From: an uncultured Helicobacteraceae bacterium
Lineage (GTDB): Bacteria; Campylobacterota; Campylobacteria; Campylobacterales; Helicobacteraceae
Reading direction: 5' to 3'
Assembly: GCA_944323885.1 (NCBI GenBank)
Contig: CALUUD010000001.1
Coordinates: 434,001 to 498,000 of the forward strand
Length of the DNA: 64,000 bases
The position numbers and the translations under genes were made by a program. Shown one piece after another: positions 9,875-19,162 of this stretch (position 1 is its first letter; every line of letters begins with the position of its first letter). The notes below the pieces were generated by a model, which did not search any database, was not told the DNA's origin, and worked only from the letters and a program-made list of their open reading frames with translations.

Positions 9875-9951
9875 ATAAAATCTCCTAGGTTTATATAAAA
9901 TATAAATTTTCTATCACAAGGCGATTGCTTACTATTCTAACTTTTTTTTGT

Positions 9952-9957
9952 TAAAAT
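9952..9957 (+). promoter_or_regulatory. Putative -10 element upstream of hisF
   Basis: TAAAAT lies after a run of eight T (9942-9949), about 43 bp before the hisF start, in the gap between divergent rsmA and hisF. AT-rich upstream tracts with a -10 box are the usual sigma-70 promoter form in Helicobacter. Assigned by eye only. Confidence 0.4.
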
Positions 9958-9999
9958 ATCAAGTATTTTTAGGGTTGTAAATTTTAAATTGGTGGTTAT

Positions 10000-10764
10000 A
10001 TGGTAAATAATCTAGTATTTAGAATTATTCCTTGCCTTGATGTTAAAAATGGAAAGGTTGTAAAAGGAATTAATTTTATAGATTTAAAAGACATTGGAAG
10101 TCCTGTGGAAATTGCTAGTGGCTATAGTATACAAATGGCTGATGAGATTGTATTTTTAGATATCACAGCCACGAATGAAGATAGAGATACGATGATAGAT
10201 GTTGTCAGATCTGTAGCAAAAGAGATTTTTATTCCATTTACTGTTGGTGGTGGTATAAAAAGTTTGCAAGATATGTATAACCTTTTGGATGCAGGTTGTG
10301 ATAAAATTAGTATTAATTCATCAGCTATAAAAATGCCATCTTTGATAGATGAAGGTGCAAAACGGTTTGGTTCGCAATGTGTTGTGGTTGCAATTGATGT
10401 AAAACGAGTTTCTGATTTTAGATGGAATGTTTTTATTAATGGTGGGAGAGTTGATACTGGTATTAATTATTTTGATTGGGTAAAAGAAGTTGAAAATCTT
10501 GGTGCTGGAGAAATATTATTAACAAGCATGGATAAAGATGGCACAAAGGATGGATATGACTTAGACCTTATCAAATGGACCTCTTCAAATATAAAAATTC
10601 CACTTATTGCAAGTGGAGGTGCTGGAACAATGGAGCACATAAAAGATGTATATTTAGCTGGAGCCAATGCAGCTTTGGCTGCTAGTATATTCCACTACAA
10701 AGAGATAGAAATACCAATATTAAAATCCTATTTAAAAGATCATAGTATTCCTGTTAGGGTTTGA
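10000..10764 (+). CDS. hisF: Imidazole glycerol phosphate synthase, cyclase subunit
   Basis: This 254-residue (beta/alpha)8 protein forms imidazole glycerol phosphate and AICAR with the HisH glutaminase in histidine synthesis. The catalytic aspartate is in [14 protein letters not shown] near residue 14. Phosphate-binding loops TVGGGI and LIASGGAGT are clear, and [15 protein letters not shown] carries the second active-site region. Length is normal. No other his gene is in the window, so histidine genes are scattered in this genome. It stops 1 bp before the next gene begins. Confidence 0.94.
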   Translation: MVNNLVFRIIPCLDVKNGKVVKGINFIDLKDIGSPVEIASGYSIQMADEIVFLDITATNEDRDTMIDVVRSVAKEIFIPFTVGGGIKSLQDMYNLLDAGCDKISINSSAIKMPSLIDEGAKRFGSQCVVVAIDVKRVSDFRWNVFINGGRVDTGINYFDWVKEVENLGAGEILLTSMDKDGTKDGYDLDLIKWTSSNIKIPLIASGGAGTMEHIKDVYLAGANAALAASIFHYKEIEIPILKSYLKDHSIPVRV

Positions 10765-10765
10765 T

Positions 10766-11299
10766 ATGTTTATTTGTGCTAGTGGTGAAAATTTTTCGTT
10801 TGCAAAAGAAATTGGTGTTGGTCTTGTAGATAGTGCTATGATGTTAAGTAATATAGTTTTAAAAGATAATCCAAAAGAAATAATATTTATAGGAAGTGCT
10901 GGTAGCTATGATGAGAAGATTGATCTTTTTGAAATTTTTGTAAGCTCTATTGCAATGCAGATTGAGACGTCTTTTATAACACACAACTCATATACTCCAA
11001 TATTTAATAAAATTGAAAATGTTTCATGTGAAACAAATATTGTAGTAAATAGTAGTAACTATATTACGACAGATAAAAATTTATCAAGGCAATTTTTATC
11101 TGCAGGCATAAAACTTGAAAATATGGAATTTTTCAGCGTATTAAGAGTAGCCCAGTATTTTAATATTCCAGCATTTGGTATCTTTTGTATTACTAATTAT
11201 TGTAATGTAAATGCTCATAATGATTTTTTAAAAAATCATTTGCTTGCAAAAAAATATCTAGAATCTTATGTAAGAGAAAATTATGCAAAATATTTTTGA
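10766..11299 (+). CDS. Diverged purine nucleoside phosphorylase / MTA nucleosidase-like protein
   Basis: A 177-residue protein resembling the PNP/UDP phosphorylase superfamily. IIFIGSAGSYDEKIDLFEIFVSS corresponds to the nucleosidase GSAGG-xxxxxxGDIVVS segment. LENMEFFSVLRVAQYFNIPA corresponds to the DMEGAAIAxVAxxFxVP segment that holds the ribose-binding Met-Glu. It is shorter than the usual 230 residues, lacking much of the N-terminal part. Substrate is uncertain. The start follows the hisF stop by 1 bp (TGATATG) and the end overlaps rlmN by 17 bp. The gene contains a parS-like site at 11020-11035. Confidence 0.6.
   Translation: MFICASGENFSFAKEIGVGLVDSAMMLSNIVLKDNPKEIIFIGSAGSYDEKIDLFEIFVSSIAMQIETSFITHNSYTPIFNKIENVSCETNIVVNSSNYITTDKNLSRQFLSAGIKLENMEFFSVLRVAQYFNIPAFGIFCITNYCNVNAHNDFLKNHLLAKKYLESYVRENYAKYF
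11020..11035. promoter_or_regulatory. parS-like ParB-binding palindrome, site 1
   Basis: TGTTTCATGTGAAACA is a perfect 16-bp palindrome apart from its central TG step. It differs from the classical parS core TGTTTCACGTGAAACA at one central position. It lies inside the coding region of the nucleosidase-like gene and is identical to a second copy 1.3 kb downstream. Confidence 0.7.
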
Positions 11300-12341
11300 T
11301 TATACTTTTGATGAATTAAAAGGATTGTTGAACCCATCGTTTCGTGCTAAACAAGTTTGGCATTGGTTATATATTCAATACGAAGATGATTTTTCTTTGA
11401 TGATAAATCTTCCAAAAGAGATAAGAAGTAAATTAAAAGAACAATTCAGCACAAAAAATCTAAATATAAAAAATGTTGCTTTAAGTGCAGATGGTACAAA
11501 AAAATACTTATTTTCAACATATGATAATCATACATTTGAATCTGTACTTTTGAAAATGCGTGATAAAGAATTTGATGAAAGTGGCAATATAAAAAGCTCG
11601 GAGAAATTTACAATTTGTGTTTCATCGCAAATTGGTTGTAAAATAGGTTGTAAATTTTGCTGCACTGGTAATAATGGATTTACTAGAAATTTAAGTACAG
11701 GAGAAATAGTAGAGCAAGTTGTAGCTATAAAAAAAGATAATAATATAGCTCCAGAAAAATGTGTAAATATCGTTTATATGGGCATGGGAGAACCACTTGA
11801 CAATTTTGATAATTTAGTAAAAGCTATAAAAATAATTTCTCATATAGATGGGCTTTCTATATCACCAAGAAGGCAAACTGTATCTACAAGTGGGATTTCT
11901 CCTATGATTGATGCACTTGGGAATCTTGATTTAGGTGTTCAATTAGCTATCTCACTTCATGCTGTGAATGATGATATTAGAAATAAATTAATGCCTATTA
12001 ATAAAGTTTACAATATAAAGAGTGTTATTGATAGTGTTAAAAGATTTCCAATTGATCTTAGAAAAAGAATTATGTTTGAATATCTTATGATAAAAGATAT
12101 AAATGATAGTATAGATGATGCAAAAGATTTATTAAAGCTTTTGGATGGAGTGAAGGCGAAAGTAAATTTAATATTATTTAATCCATTTGAAGGCAGTAAT
12201 TTTAAAAGACCAGATTTGGAAAGTGCAAAGAAGTTTGCAGATTATCTTTATAATAAAGGTCTTGTATGCACCATAAGAGAATCTAAAGGTATAGATATTG
12301 ATGCTGCTTGTGGTCAACTAAAATATAAAAATAAAAAATAA
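11283..12341 (+). CDS. rlmN: Dual-specificity 23S rRNA/tRNA adenine-C2 methyltransferase RlmN
   Basis: This 352-residue radical SAM enzyme methylates C2 of adenine in 23S rRNA (A2503 in E. coli numbering) and in tRNA. The Fe-S cluster motif CxxxCxxC reads CKIGCKFC at about residues 119-126, and MGMGEPLDN and LAISLHA are family motifs. The C-terminal catalytic cysteine region is DAACGQL. It overlaps the preceding gene by 17 bp with a purine-rich site (AAGAGAAAATT) before the ATG. A parS-like palindrome begins at its stop codon. Confidence 0.93.
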   Translation: MQNIFDYTFDELKGLLNPSFRAKQVWHWLYIQYEDDFSLMINLPKEIRSKLKEQFSTKNLNIKNVALSADGTKKYLFSTYDNHTFESVLLKMRDKEFDESGNIKSSEKFTICVSSQIGCKIGCKFCCTGNNGFTRNLSTGEIVEQVVAIKKDNNIAPEKCVNIVYMGMGEPLDNFDNLVKAIKIISHIDGLSISPRRQTVSTSGISPMIDALGNLDLGVQLAISLHAVNDDIRNKLMPINKVYNIKSVIDSVKRFPIDLRKRIMFEYLMIKDINDSIDDAKDLLKLLDGVKAKVNLILFNPFEGSNFKRPDLESAKKFADYLYNKGLVCTIRESKGIDIDAACGQLKYKNKK

Positions 12342-12359
12342 TTGTTTCATGTGAAACAA
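12342..12359. promoter_or_regulatory. parS-like ParB-binding palindrome, site 2
   Basis: TTGTTTCATGTGAAACAA immediately follows the rlmN stop codon. The inner 16 bp are identical to the site at 11020-11035, and both continue into AA on the right. An intergenic copy cannot be explained by codon choice. It has no T-run suited to a terminator. Confidence 0.72.
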
Positions 12360-12370
12360 AAAGGAATTTT

Positions 12371-12460
12371 ATGATTCTTGATATCATTTTAATGATATTT
12401 TTGGCAGTAGTTTTTATTGTAGGCATAGTTGGATTCTTGATATATTCAAAGGAAGAGTAA
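12371..12460 (+). CDS. 29-residue single-pass membrane miniprotein
   Basis: An ATG at 12371, preceded by AAGGAA at a good distance, opens a 29-codon frame ending in TAA. Residues 1-24 (DIILMIFLAVVFIVGIVGFL) form one hydrophobic helix, and the tail is the charged YSKEE. It ends 5 bp before queH, whose ribosome-binding site lies in its last codons. I do not recognise the family. Its membrane segment, ribosome-binding site and tight spacing make it a plausible real small gene. Confidence 0.6.
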   Translation: MILDIILMIFLAVVFIVGIVGFLIYSKEE

Positions 12461-12465
12461 GATAA

Positions 12466-13572
12466 ATGTTAGTTCATATTTGTTGTTCTGTTGATAGTCA
12501 TTATTTTTTACAAGAGTTAAAAGAAATATATCCCAATGAAAAGATGATAGGATTTTTTTATAATCCAAATATACATCCAAAAGAAGAATATGATTTGCGT
12601 CTTTTTGATGTAAAAAGAAGCTGTAGTTCTCTTGGTATTGATTTAATTGTGGGTGATTATAATCTAGAATCTTGGCTTAATAAAGTTAAAGGTTTTGAAG
12701 ATGCAGAAGAAAAAGGTGACAGATGTACAATATGTTTTGATGAAAGATTGTTAAAAAGTGCTATTCTTGCTATGCAGCTTAATGAGAGATATTTAACAAC
12801 AACCTTATTAACAAGCCCTATGAAAAGTCAGAGTGAATTATTTAATCAAGGTGAAAGTATTGCAAAAATATATGGACTTGAATTTATAAGTATTGATACT
12901 AGGAGTAATGGAGGAACTCAAAGACAAAGTAAAATGGCAAAAGATTCTAATCTTTATAGACAGAATTATTGTGGATGTATTTATGCACTTGATAAGCAAA
13001 GAAGTCGTTCAAATAAAGTTACTTTGGAAATGTTTAATAATATAGGTAAACAAGTATTAAAAGGTAGTGCAAGATGGACTTTAGAGACTTTTAAAGAATT
13101 ATATGAATATGAAAGAAATAATATACCATATATTCTTCAAAAAAATAATATAAACGCTTATAGGTTGCTTAGTGGATATGTATTTGAGCAATTATCTGCT
13201 AGCGGAGTAAAAAATATAATACCATCATATATTTTTACACATTCAAAATCATCAAAAAATTTAAAAACTGGTGATATTATATGGAAGAAAATTGATTTTG
13301 ATGGTAAGAAAATTATGCTTGGATTCTGTGATAATGCTCTTTTTGTTGATATTGATAGTATTAACCTAGTTTTTAATATAAACTACAAAAATGTAATTGA
13401 TATGATTTACAATCCACCATTATATAATGATGAGTTGTCATTTAGGATAAAAATACTTGGAAGTGATAGTGTAAAACCATTTATTGTTGTAGATAATTTT
13501 GTTTCTTCTTTAAAAATAAATATAGATAGCATTTTTCAAAATATAGATATTTTTGAGGTTATTAAGTTTTAA
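12466..13572 (+). CDS. queH: Epoxyqueuosine reductase QueH
   Basis: This 368-residue protein belongs to the DUF208/QueH family, which reduces epoxyqueuosine to queuosine in tRNA and is unrelated to QueG. The conserved cysteine pattern is present: HICCS at residues 4-8, RCTICFDERL near 87, and NYCGCIYA near 169. The N-terminal about 190 residues are the catalytic region. The remaining about 170 residues are an extension seen in some epsilonproteobacterial homologues and have no motif I can name. It is preceded by a 29-residue membrane miniprotein. Confidence 0.88.
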   Translation: MLVHICCSVDSHYFLQELKEIYPNEKMIGFFYNPNIHPKEEYDLRLFDVKRSCSSLGIDLIVGDYNLESWLNKVKGFEDAEEKGDRCTICFDERLLKSAILAMQLNERYLTTTLLTSPMKSQSELFNQGESIAKIYGLEFISIDTRSNGGTQRQSKMAKDSNLYRQNYCGCIYALDKQRSRSNKVTLEMFNNIGKQVLKGSARWTLETFKELYEYERNNIPYILQKNNINAYRLLSGYVFEQLSASGVKNIIPSYIFTHSKSSKNLKTGDIIWKKIDFDGKKIMLGFCDNALFVDIDSINLVFNINYKNVIDMIYNPPLYNDELSFRIKILGSDSVKPFIVVDNFVSSLKINIDSIFQNIDIFEVIKF

Positions 13573-13632
13573 TTGATAGATGTTTTAGTAGAATCTAGAC
13601 TCTTTAAATCTTAAAAATCACGGACTATTTTA

Positions 13633-14079
13633 ATGATAGATATAGATAAAATAATAAAGATACTCCCACATCGATACCCTATATTGTTAGTTGATAGAGT
13701 GACATTATTAAAGGATGATATTGTAGAAGCTTATAAAAATATAACAATCAATGAACCTATATTTTTAGGACATTTTCCAAGCAAAGCTATATATCCTGGT
13801 GTTATGATTATTGAAGGTATGGCTCAAGCTGGTGGTGTTTTAGCTTTTTACAATACTTATGGTGATAAAGTTGATGAGGCAAATGATAAACTAGTCTATT
13901 TTATGAGCATAGATAGGGCAAAATTTAGATCCATGGTAAGACCGGGGGATAGATTAGATTATAGATTAGAAGTATTAAAGAATAAAGGCAAGATTTGGGT
14001 TCTTGATGCTAAAGCATTTGTTGATGGAAAACTTGTTGCAGAAGCAGAGCTAAAAGCTATGCTTGCTGATAATAATTAG
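13633..14079 (+). CDS. fabZ: 3-hydroxyacyl-ACP dehydratase FabZ
   Basis: This 148-residue hotdog-fold enzyme dehydrates 3-hydroxyacyl-ACP in type II fatty-acid synthesis. The motif [13 protein letters not shown] and the catalytic [22 protein letters not shown] region, holding the active-site His and Glu, are intact. It is followed by lpxA after 18 bp, the common Gram-negative pairing that links fatty-acid and lipid A synthesis through hydroxyacyl-ACP. It starts the fabZ-lpxA-clpX-mreB-mreC run also found in H. pylori. Confidence 0.95.
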   Translation: MIDIDKIIKILPHRYPILLVDRVTLLKDDIVEAYKNITINEPIFLGHFPSKAIYPGVMIIEGMAQAGGVLAFYNTYGDKVDEANDKLVYFMSIDRAKFRSMVRPGDRLDYRLEVLKNKGKIWVLDAKAFVDGKLVAEAELKAMLADNN

Positions 14080-14097
14080 ATAAAGAAACAGGTAAAT

Positions 14098-14871
14098 ATG
14101 AATACATCAGTAGTTAAGACAAAGCACATAGGGCAAGGAACTACAATTGGGGATTTTTGTGTTATTGGTGAAAATGTAAAAATTGGCAATAATTGTAAAA
14201 TATATAATAATGTAGTTTTAGATGGATATACAACAATTGGTGATAATACTAGTATTTTCCCAAATGCTGTGATTGGGACTATTCCTCAAGATTTAAAATA
14301 TAATGGTGAAAAGACTGAGTTAATAATTGGCAAGAATAATATTATAAGAGAATTCACTATGTTTAATACTGGGACGGGGGATGGTGGCAAGACGGTTATT
14401 GGAGATGGGAATTTATTTATGGCTTATGTTCATATAGCCCATGATTGTATTATAGGTGATAATTGTATATTGGCAAATTGTGCAACACTTGGTGGGCATA
14501 TAAGAATAGGAAATAATGTAAATATAGGTGGTCTTAGTGCTGTACATCAGTTTGTTCACATTGGAGATGGTTCTATGATAGCTGGTGCTTCAGCATTATC
14601 TCAAGACATACCTCCTTATTGTCTTGCAGAAGGGAATAGAGCTACTATAAGAGGATTGAATAAATATAGGATGCGTAAAATTTTTCAATCAGATGAAATA
14701 AATGAAATTAGCCATGCATATAAACTACTTTTATCAGGAAGTAAACCAATTAAAGAAATTGCAGATGATATATTATGTAATACCAATTTAGATTCTATAA
14801 AAAATATTTGTATTTTTATAAAGAATTCTAAGCGTGGAATTCCGTATAAAAGGGGCACTATAAATGAGTAA
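14098..14871 (+). CDS. lpxA: UDP-N-acetylglucosamine acyltransferase LpxA
   Basis: This 257-residue left-handed beta-helix enzyme carries out the first step of lipid A synthesis, acylating UDP-GlcNAc from hydroxyacyl-ACP. Hexapeptide repeats run through about residues 10-190 ([20 protein letters not shown] is typical). The catalytic histidine lies in [15 protein letters not shown] near residue 120. The C-terminal helical domain is present. The stop codon overlaps the clpX start by 8 bp. Confidence 0.95.
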   Translation: MNTSVVKTKHIGQGTTIGDFCVIGENVKIGNNCKIYNNVVLDGYTTIGDNTSIFPNAVIGTIPQDLKYNGEKTELIIGKNNIIREFTMFNTGTGDGGKTVIGDGNLFMAYVHIAHDCIIGDNCILANCATLGGHIRIGNNVNIGGLSAVHQFVHIGDGSMIAGASALSQDIPPYCLAEGNRATIRGLNKYRMRKIFQSDEINEISHAYKLLLSGSKPIKEIADDILCNTNLDSIKNICIFIKNSKRGIPYKRGTINE

Positions 14872-16135
14872 AAAGCAATGTAGTATTTGCAGTGCTATAG
14901 ATAGTGATAGTAATCCGGTTTTTTCAAAAAAAGGACTTTTTATATGTAGAGATTGTCAAAATAGATATGGAGCTGATAGTATAGATGACTTCATAAGTAG
15001 ATTTGATGTAGTTAGCAATGATGATGATATATGTGATATAGGTATAGATTTTAGTAAGACTTCCCCAAAGGTTTTAAAAGCTACATTGGATGAATATGTT
15101 ATAGGGCAAGATGAAGCTAAAAAACTTTTATCTGTAGCTGTATATAATCATTATAAGAGAATCTTATACAAAAATTATGATGATGGCGATGATGTAGAGA
15201 TTGCAAAATCAAATATTCTACTACTAGGTCCAACAGGTAGCGGAAAGACTTTAATGGCTCAAACTTTTGCAAAATTTTTAAATGTGCCTATTGCCATTTC
15301 TGATGCCACTAGTTTAACTCAAGCTGGGTATGTTGGTGAAGATGTAGAAAATATTTTAACTAGACTTTATCAGGCTGCAGATTATGATATTAAACGAACG
15401 GAAATGGGTATTGTTTTTATTGATGAAATTGATAAAATTGCTAGAGTTGGCGAAAATCGTTCGATAACTAGAGATGTATCTGGTGAAGGTGTGCAACAAG
15501 CTTTACTTAAGATAATAGAAGGAAGTATTGTAAATATTTCTCCTCAAGGTGGGAGAAAGCATCCACATCAAGAATTTGTACAAATCAATACAGAAAATAT
15601 TTTATTTATATGTGGTGGTGCATTTGATGGTTTGAATGATATAATCAAAAGGCGACTTGGCGGTAATATGCTAGGGTTTAATAGTGATAAGAGAATTATT
15701 GACAACAATGTGAATTATTTTCACTTAGTAGATTCTAGTGACTTAATGAATTATGGAATGATTCCAGAGTTAATAGGAAGGTTACATGTTGTTGCAACAC
15801 TAAATGAAATTAACCAGGATGCCATGTTAAATATATTGTTAAAGCCCAAAAATTCTTTAATTAAACAGTATCAAAAAATTTTTCAACTTGATAATGTAGA
15901 GTTAGAATTTGAAGAAAAGGCATTAAGACTTATAGCACAAAAGGCAATAGAAAGAAAAACCGGTGCAAGAGCGCTAAGAGCTATAATGGAAAGTCTTATG
16001 GTTGATTTAATGTTTGATATCAAAGATTACAGTGGTTATAAATTAGTTGTTACTGCTGATTTTGTTTCAGATAATAAACCACCTATGCTAATCAAAAAGA
16101 GTTCAAAATCTGTCAAAAAACAAAAAAATAATTAA
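14864..16135 (+). CDS. clpX: ATP-dependent Clp protease ATPase subunit ClpX
   Basis: This 423-residue AAA+ unfoldase delivers substrates to ClpP. The N-terminal zinc domain has four cysteines at residues 6, 9, 28 and 31. Walker A is GPTGSGKT (about 123-130), Walker B is [10 protein letters not shown], and the pore loop is AGYVGED. Its coding start overlaps lpxA. The C-terminal lysine-rich tail ([13 protein letters not shown]) is lineage-specific. Full length. Confidence 0.95.
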   Translation: MSKKQCSICSAIDSDSNPVFSKKGLFICRDCQNRYGADSIDDFISRFDVVSNDDDICDIGIDFSKTSPKVLKATLDEYVIGQDEAKKLLSVAVYNHYKRILYKNYDDGDDVEIAKSNILLLGPTGSGKTLMAQTFAKFLNVPIAISDATSLTQAGYVGEDVENILTRLYQAADYDIKRTEMGIVFIDEIDKIARVGENRSITRDVSGEGVQQALLKIIEGSIVNISPQGGRKHPHQEFVQINTENILFICGGAFDGLNDIIKRRLGGNMLGFNSDKRIIDNNVNYFHLVDSSDLMNYGMIPELIGRLHVVATLNEINQDAMLNILLKPKNSLIKQYQKIFQLDNVELEFEEKALRLIAQKAIERKTGARALRAIMESLMVDLMFDIKDYSGYKLVVTADFVSDNKPPMLIKKSSKSVKKQKNN

Positions 16136-16161
16136 TAAAAAATAAAGAAAAGGATATTATA

Positions 16162-17199
16162 ATGATTTTAGACACCATTATAGGGATGTTTTCACAGGAT
16201 ATTGCAATAGACCTTGGTACAGCAAATACTGTTGTGCTAGTGAAAGGTCGTGGTATTGTTATAAATGAACCAAGTATTGTAGCTGTTCAGTCTAATAAAT
16301 ATAGTAGAAATAAAACTTTGGCTATAGGTAAGGAAGCTAAAGATATGTTAGGTAAAACTCCAGATGGTATAGAGGCTATAAGACCTATGAGAAATGGTGT
16401 GATAGCTGATTTTGATATGACTGAAAAAATGATTAGGCATTTTATAGAAAAAACACATAATAGAAAGAAAATGATTCGTCCAAGAATTGTTGTTTGTGTC
16501 CCATATGGATTAACTGGTGTTGAAAGAAAGGCTGTCAAAGAATCTGCTACAAGTGCTGGTGCTAGAGAAGTGTTTCTCATAGAAGAACCTATGGCTGCTG
16601 CAATTGGTGCTGGACTGCCTATTAAAGATCCTCAAGGTAGTTTGGTTGTTGATATTGGTGGTGGAACTACAGAGATTGGTGTTGTATCACTTGGCGGACT
16701 TGTTATAAGCAAGTCTATTCGAGTAGCAGGTGATAAAATGGATGAATCCATTGTTGATTATGTTAGAAAAAAATATAATCTTTTAATAGGTGAAAGGACA
16801 GGTGAAGAAATCAAGATAAAAATAGGATGTGCAGCTCCGCTTGAAGAAATGTTGTCTATGCAAGTTAATGGTAGAGATCAAGTTAGTGGTTTATTAAATA
16901 CTATTGAACTTACTAGTGAAGATGTTAGAGAAGCTATGAAAGAGCCATTAAGAGATATAGTTGATGCGTTAAAGAGTGTTTTAGAGGTTGTACCACCTGA
17001 TTTATCTGGTGATATTGTAGAAAATGGAATTGTTTTAACAGGTGGTGGTGCATTAATAAGAGGTATTGATAAATATTTAGCAGATATTGTTAAACTCCCA
17101 GTTTATGTTGCTGATGAGCCATTATTGTCTGTTGCTAAAGGTACAGGAAAGGTCCTTGATGAAGATGGTATTTTAGAGCAATTGATATATGAAGATTAA
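16162..17199 (+). CDS. mreB: Rod-shape actin homologue MreB
   Basis: This 345-residue actin-like ATPase organises lateral cell-wall synthesis. The phosphate-1 loop IAIDLGTANTVV (about 14-25), phosphate-2 region VVDIGGGTTEIG (about 161-172) and adenosine motif VLTGGGALIRGIDKYL are all intact. It precedes mreC by 10 bp. There is no mreD immediately downstream, because the strand switches after mreC. An AAGGAT ribosome-binding site precedes the ATG. Confidence 0.96.
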   Translation: MILDTIIGMFSQDIAIDLGTANTVVLVKGRGIVINEPSIVAVQSNKYSRNKTLAIGKEAKDMLGKTPDGIEAIRPMRNGVIADFDMTEKMIRHFIEKTHNRKKMIRPRIVVCVPYGLTGVERKAVKESATSAGAREVFLIEEPMAAAIGAGLPIKDPQGSLVVDIGGGTTEIGVVSLGGLVISKSIRVAGDKMDESIVDYVRKKYNLLIGERTGEEIKIKIGCAAPLEEMLSMQVNGRDQVSGLLNTIELTSEDVREAMKEPLRDIVDALKSVLEVVPPDLSGDIVENGIVLTGGGALIRGIDKYLADIVKLPVYVADEPLLSVAKGTGKVLDEDGILEQLIYED

Positions 17200-17209
17200 T
17201 TCTTAATAT

Positions 17210-18016
17210 ATGAAAAAACGCAATAGAGTTTTATGGGTTAGCATAGTAATTGTATTTATTTTATTTATACTTGAAATTAACAAGGGTATATTTATTTATA
17301 TCACTTCAATTAATAATTTTATAAGAGAGAATGTATCTATTGTTAAAGATAATGTTTCACTTGTCTTAAATAAGTATTTAAATCAAGCAGAAGAGATACA
17401 AAAATTAAGTAATATAGAATTAAAAAATGAATATCTAGAATCTAAATTATTGGCATTACAAGAAGAAAATAAAAAATTAGTTGAATTGTTAGGAATTAAT
17501 AAGAAACCCGATCTCCCAAATATATTTTTAGTAAAAGCATATTCTTATGTTAATATGGGTAAATATTCTCAAGTTTGGCTGATGAGTGATGAGTTTAATA
17601 ATATTGCAGAGAATAAAATTTTTGGGCTTATTAGAAATGGATATGCTGCAGGAATTGCATTAAATATAAATGGTGATTTAGTTGGTATTCTAAACGGAGA
17701 TTCTAAAGCTAGCTATGGAGTTTATATAGGTGACTCAAAATCTATTGGTATTTTAAAAAATAATACAAATGGTAATATTATTATTGAATATATTAATGCT
17801 TGGAGTGAAATTAAAGCAGGCGATGAGGTTGTTACAAATGGTTTAGATGGAATATTTTTTGAAGGAATTAGAGTTGGAAAAATAAAAAAAGTGTCTCAGG
17901 AATATGGATATATTGTTGCAGAAGTTGATTTATATAATAAAAATAATGATATAGGACACTTTTGGCTTATTGATATACCTGTTAAACAATCAAGCAAGAT
18001 AGATTCTATTAAATAG
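17210..18016 (+). CDS. mreC: Rod-shape-determining protein MreC
   Basis: This 268-residue protein has a single N-terminal membrane helix (about residues 9-26), a short coiled coil (about 60-95, ELKNEYLESKLLALQEENKK) and a periplasmic beta-domain region. This is the MreC architecture, and it directly follows mreB. It links MreB filaments to the periplasmic wall-synthesis enzymes. Its 3' end overlaps the convergent ruvX gene by 8 bp, so no dedicated terminator fits between them. Confidence 0.88.
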   Translation: MKKRNRVLWVSIVIVFILFILEINKGIFIYITSINNFIRENVSIVKDNVSLVLNKYLNQAEEIQKLSNIELKNEYLESKLLALQEENKKLVELLGINKKPDLPNIFLVKAYSYVNMGKYSQVWLMSDEFNNIAENKIFGLIRNGYAAGIALNINGDLVGILNGDSKASYGVYIGDSKSIGILKNNTNGNIIIEYINAWSEIKAGDEVVTNGLDGIFFEGIRVGKIKKVSQEYGYIVAEVDLYNKNNDIGHFWLIDIPVKQSSKIDSIK

Positions 18017-18383
18017 ATTTTATATACCGCTCCATTATTATCATAGCACTTATGCTATCTATAATACCATTTTTTCTCATTATGTGGCTATTGTTTCTAT
18101 TTTTTATTTTCTCTTCTGCTTCTTTTGAGCTTAGTCCTTCATCTATAAATTCTATACTCCCGCTAAACTTTAAAAGAGTAGTAAAGTGTTTTATTCTTAT
18201 ACTCATTTCTTCATTTGCTATACCAATAATAAGAATTTTTGCATTTTTTTGAGTTAATATATCATCTAAATTTGATGCAGCTTGATTTCTATTTTTTCTG
18301 ATTATTGGTTCAAGTGGTAAAATAATACCATTTACATAGTGTGCTATTCCTATTTTTTTTAATCCAAAATCTATAGCTATCAT
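18009..18383 (-). CDS. ruvX: Holliday junction resolvase-like protein RuvX/YqgF
   Basis: This 124-residue RNase H-fold protein is implicated in 16S rRNA maturation (YqgF) and predicted Holliday junction resolution. The first strand AIDFGLKKIGIA holds the catalytic Asp at residue 4. FIDEGLSSKEAEEKI carries the second acidic site, and GIIDSISAMIIMERY the third. It overlaps dprA by 4 bp, as expected for a coupled pair, and H. pylori also has these genes adjacent. Slightly short for the family (usually about 130-140). Confidence 0.88.
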   Translation of the reverse strand: MIAIDFGLKKIGIAHYVNGIILPLEPIIRKNRNQAASNLDDILTQKNAKILIIGIANEEMSIRIKHFTTLLKFSGSIEFIDEGLSSKEAEEKIKNRNNSHIMRKNGIIDSISAMIIMERYIKSI

Positions 18384-19162
18384 TTTGTCACTATTGTATT
18401 ATTGCATCTTTCTAAAAGTCCAAGAAACTCATATTCTAACAACTTATTCCCAAATTTTTTAAAAGCTACTTCAAAACCAGGTGAGTTTTTACAGAATTCT
18501 AAGATTTCATCATATTTTATTTCTTTAGTTTCTTTATTTTTATTATTTGCAGGTGAAATATATTTATTTATAAAATAATCAATATCATATATGACTTTAG
18601 CATTTCTATTTATTATTAGTTCATCTGTAAGTAGACTTTCTTTGTATCTGTGTGGTATTGTAAATATTGGTTTATTTAATTCTATTGCAATTTTTGCACT
18701 TGAACTAGTACCACTATTTAAATCACCTTGAGGAAATATTACAATATCACTTAGTGCTATAACTATTCTATTTCTTTCAATAAAACTATATTTTTTGGGG
18801 AAATACTTATTTTTGTATTCGCTAATTATTAAAGCTTTATTTTTAATATCATCTATTAGTTTGGCATTTTCTTTTGGATATACTATATCTAGACTTGATG
18901 GTGATATCATTATTGTATTTGGTATTGAATTTGCATGTGCTATAAAGTCTATGCCAATTGCCCCACCACTTACAACTACAGCATATTTGCTTATTTTTTG
19001 AGCCAATATTGAAGTGATTGTTTTTGTATACTGATTGGGTCGCCTTGTCCCTACTATTGCAACCTTAAATTTATCTATCAACTCTTTATTTCCTATGTAA
19101 TATAATTCCTTTGGTGGTTTTTTTAAAGATTCTAAAGATTGTGGTGTTTGTAGAGTTTCCAT
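18380..19162 (-). CDS. dprA: DNA-processing protein DprA
   Basis: A 260-residue Rossmann-fold protein that loads RecA on incoming single-stranded DNA during natural transformation. Family motifs include VGTRRPNQY (about 36), VSGGAIGIDFIAH with the nucleotide-type loop (about 63-75), and FPQGDLNSGTSSSAKIA. A short C-terminal helical region replaces the longer winged helix of other DprA proteins. The start abuts the stop of the propeller protein gene. Presence of this gene suggests natural competence. Confidence 0.9.
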   Translation of the reverse strand: METLQTPQSLESLKKPPKELYYIGNKELIDKFKVAIVGTRRPNQYTKTITSILAQKISKYAVVVSGGAIGIDFIAHANSIPNTIMISPSSLDIVYPKENAKLIDDIKNKALIISEYKNKYFPKKYSFIERNRIVIALSDIVIFPQGDLNSGTSSSAKIAIELNKPIFTIPHRYKESLLTDELIINRNAKVIYDIDYFINKYISPANNKNKETKEIKYDEILEFCKNSPGFEVAFKKFGNKLLEYEFLGLLERCNNTIVTK

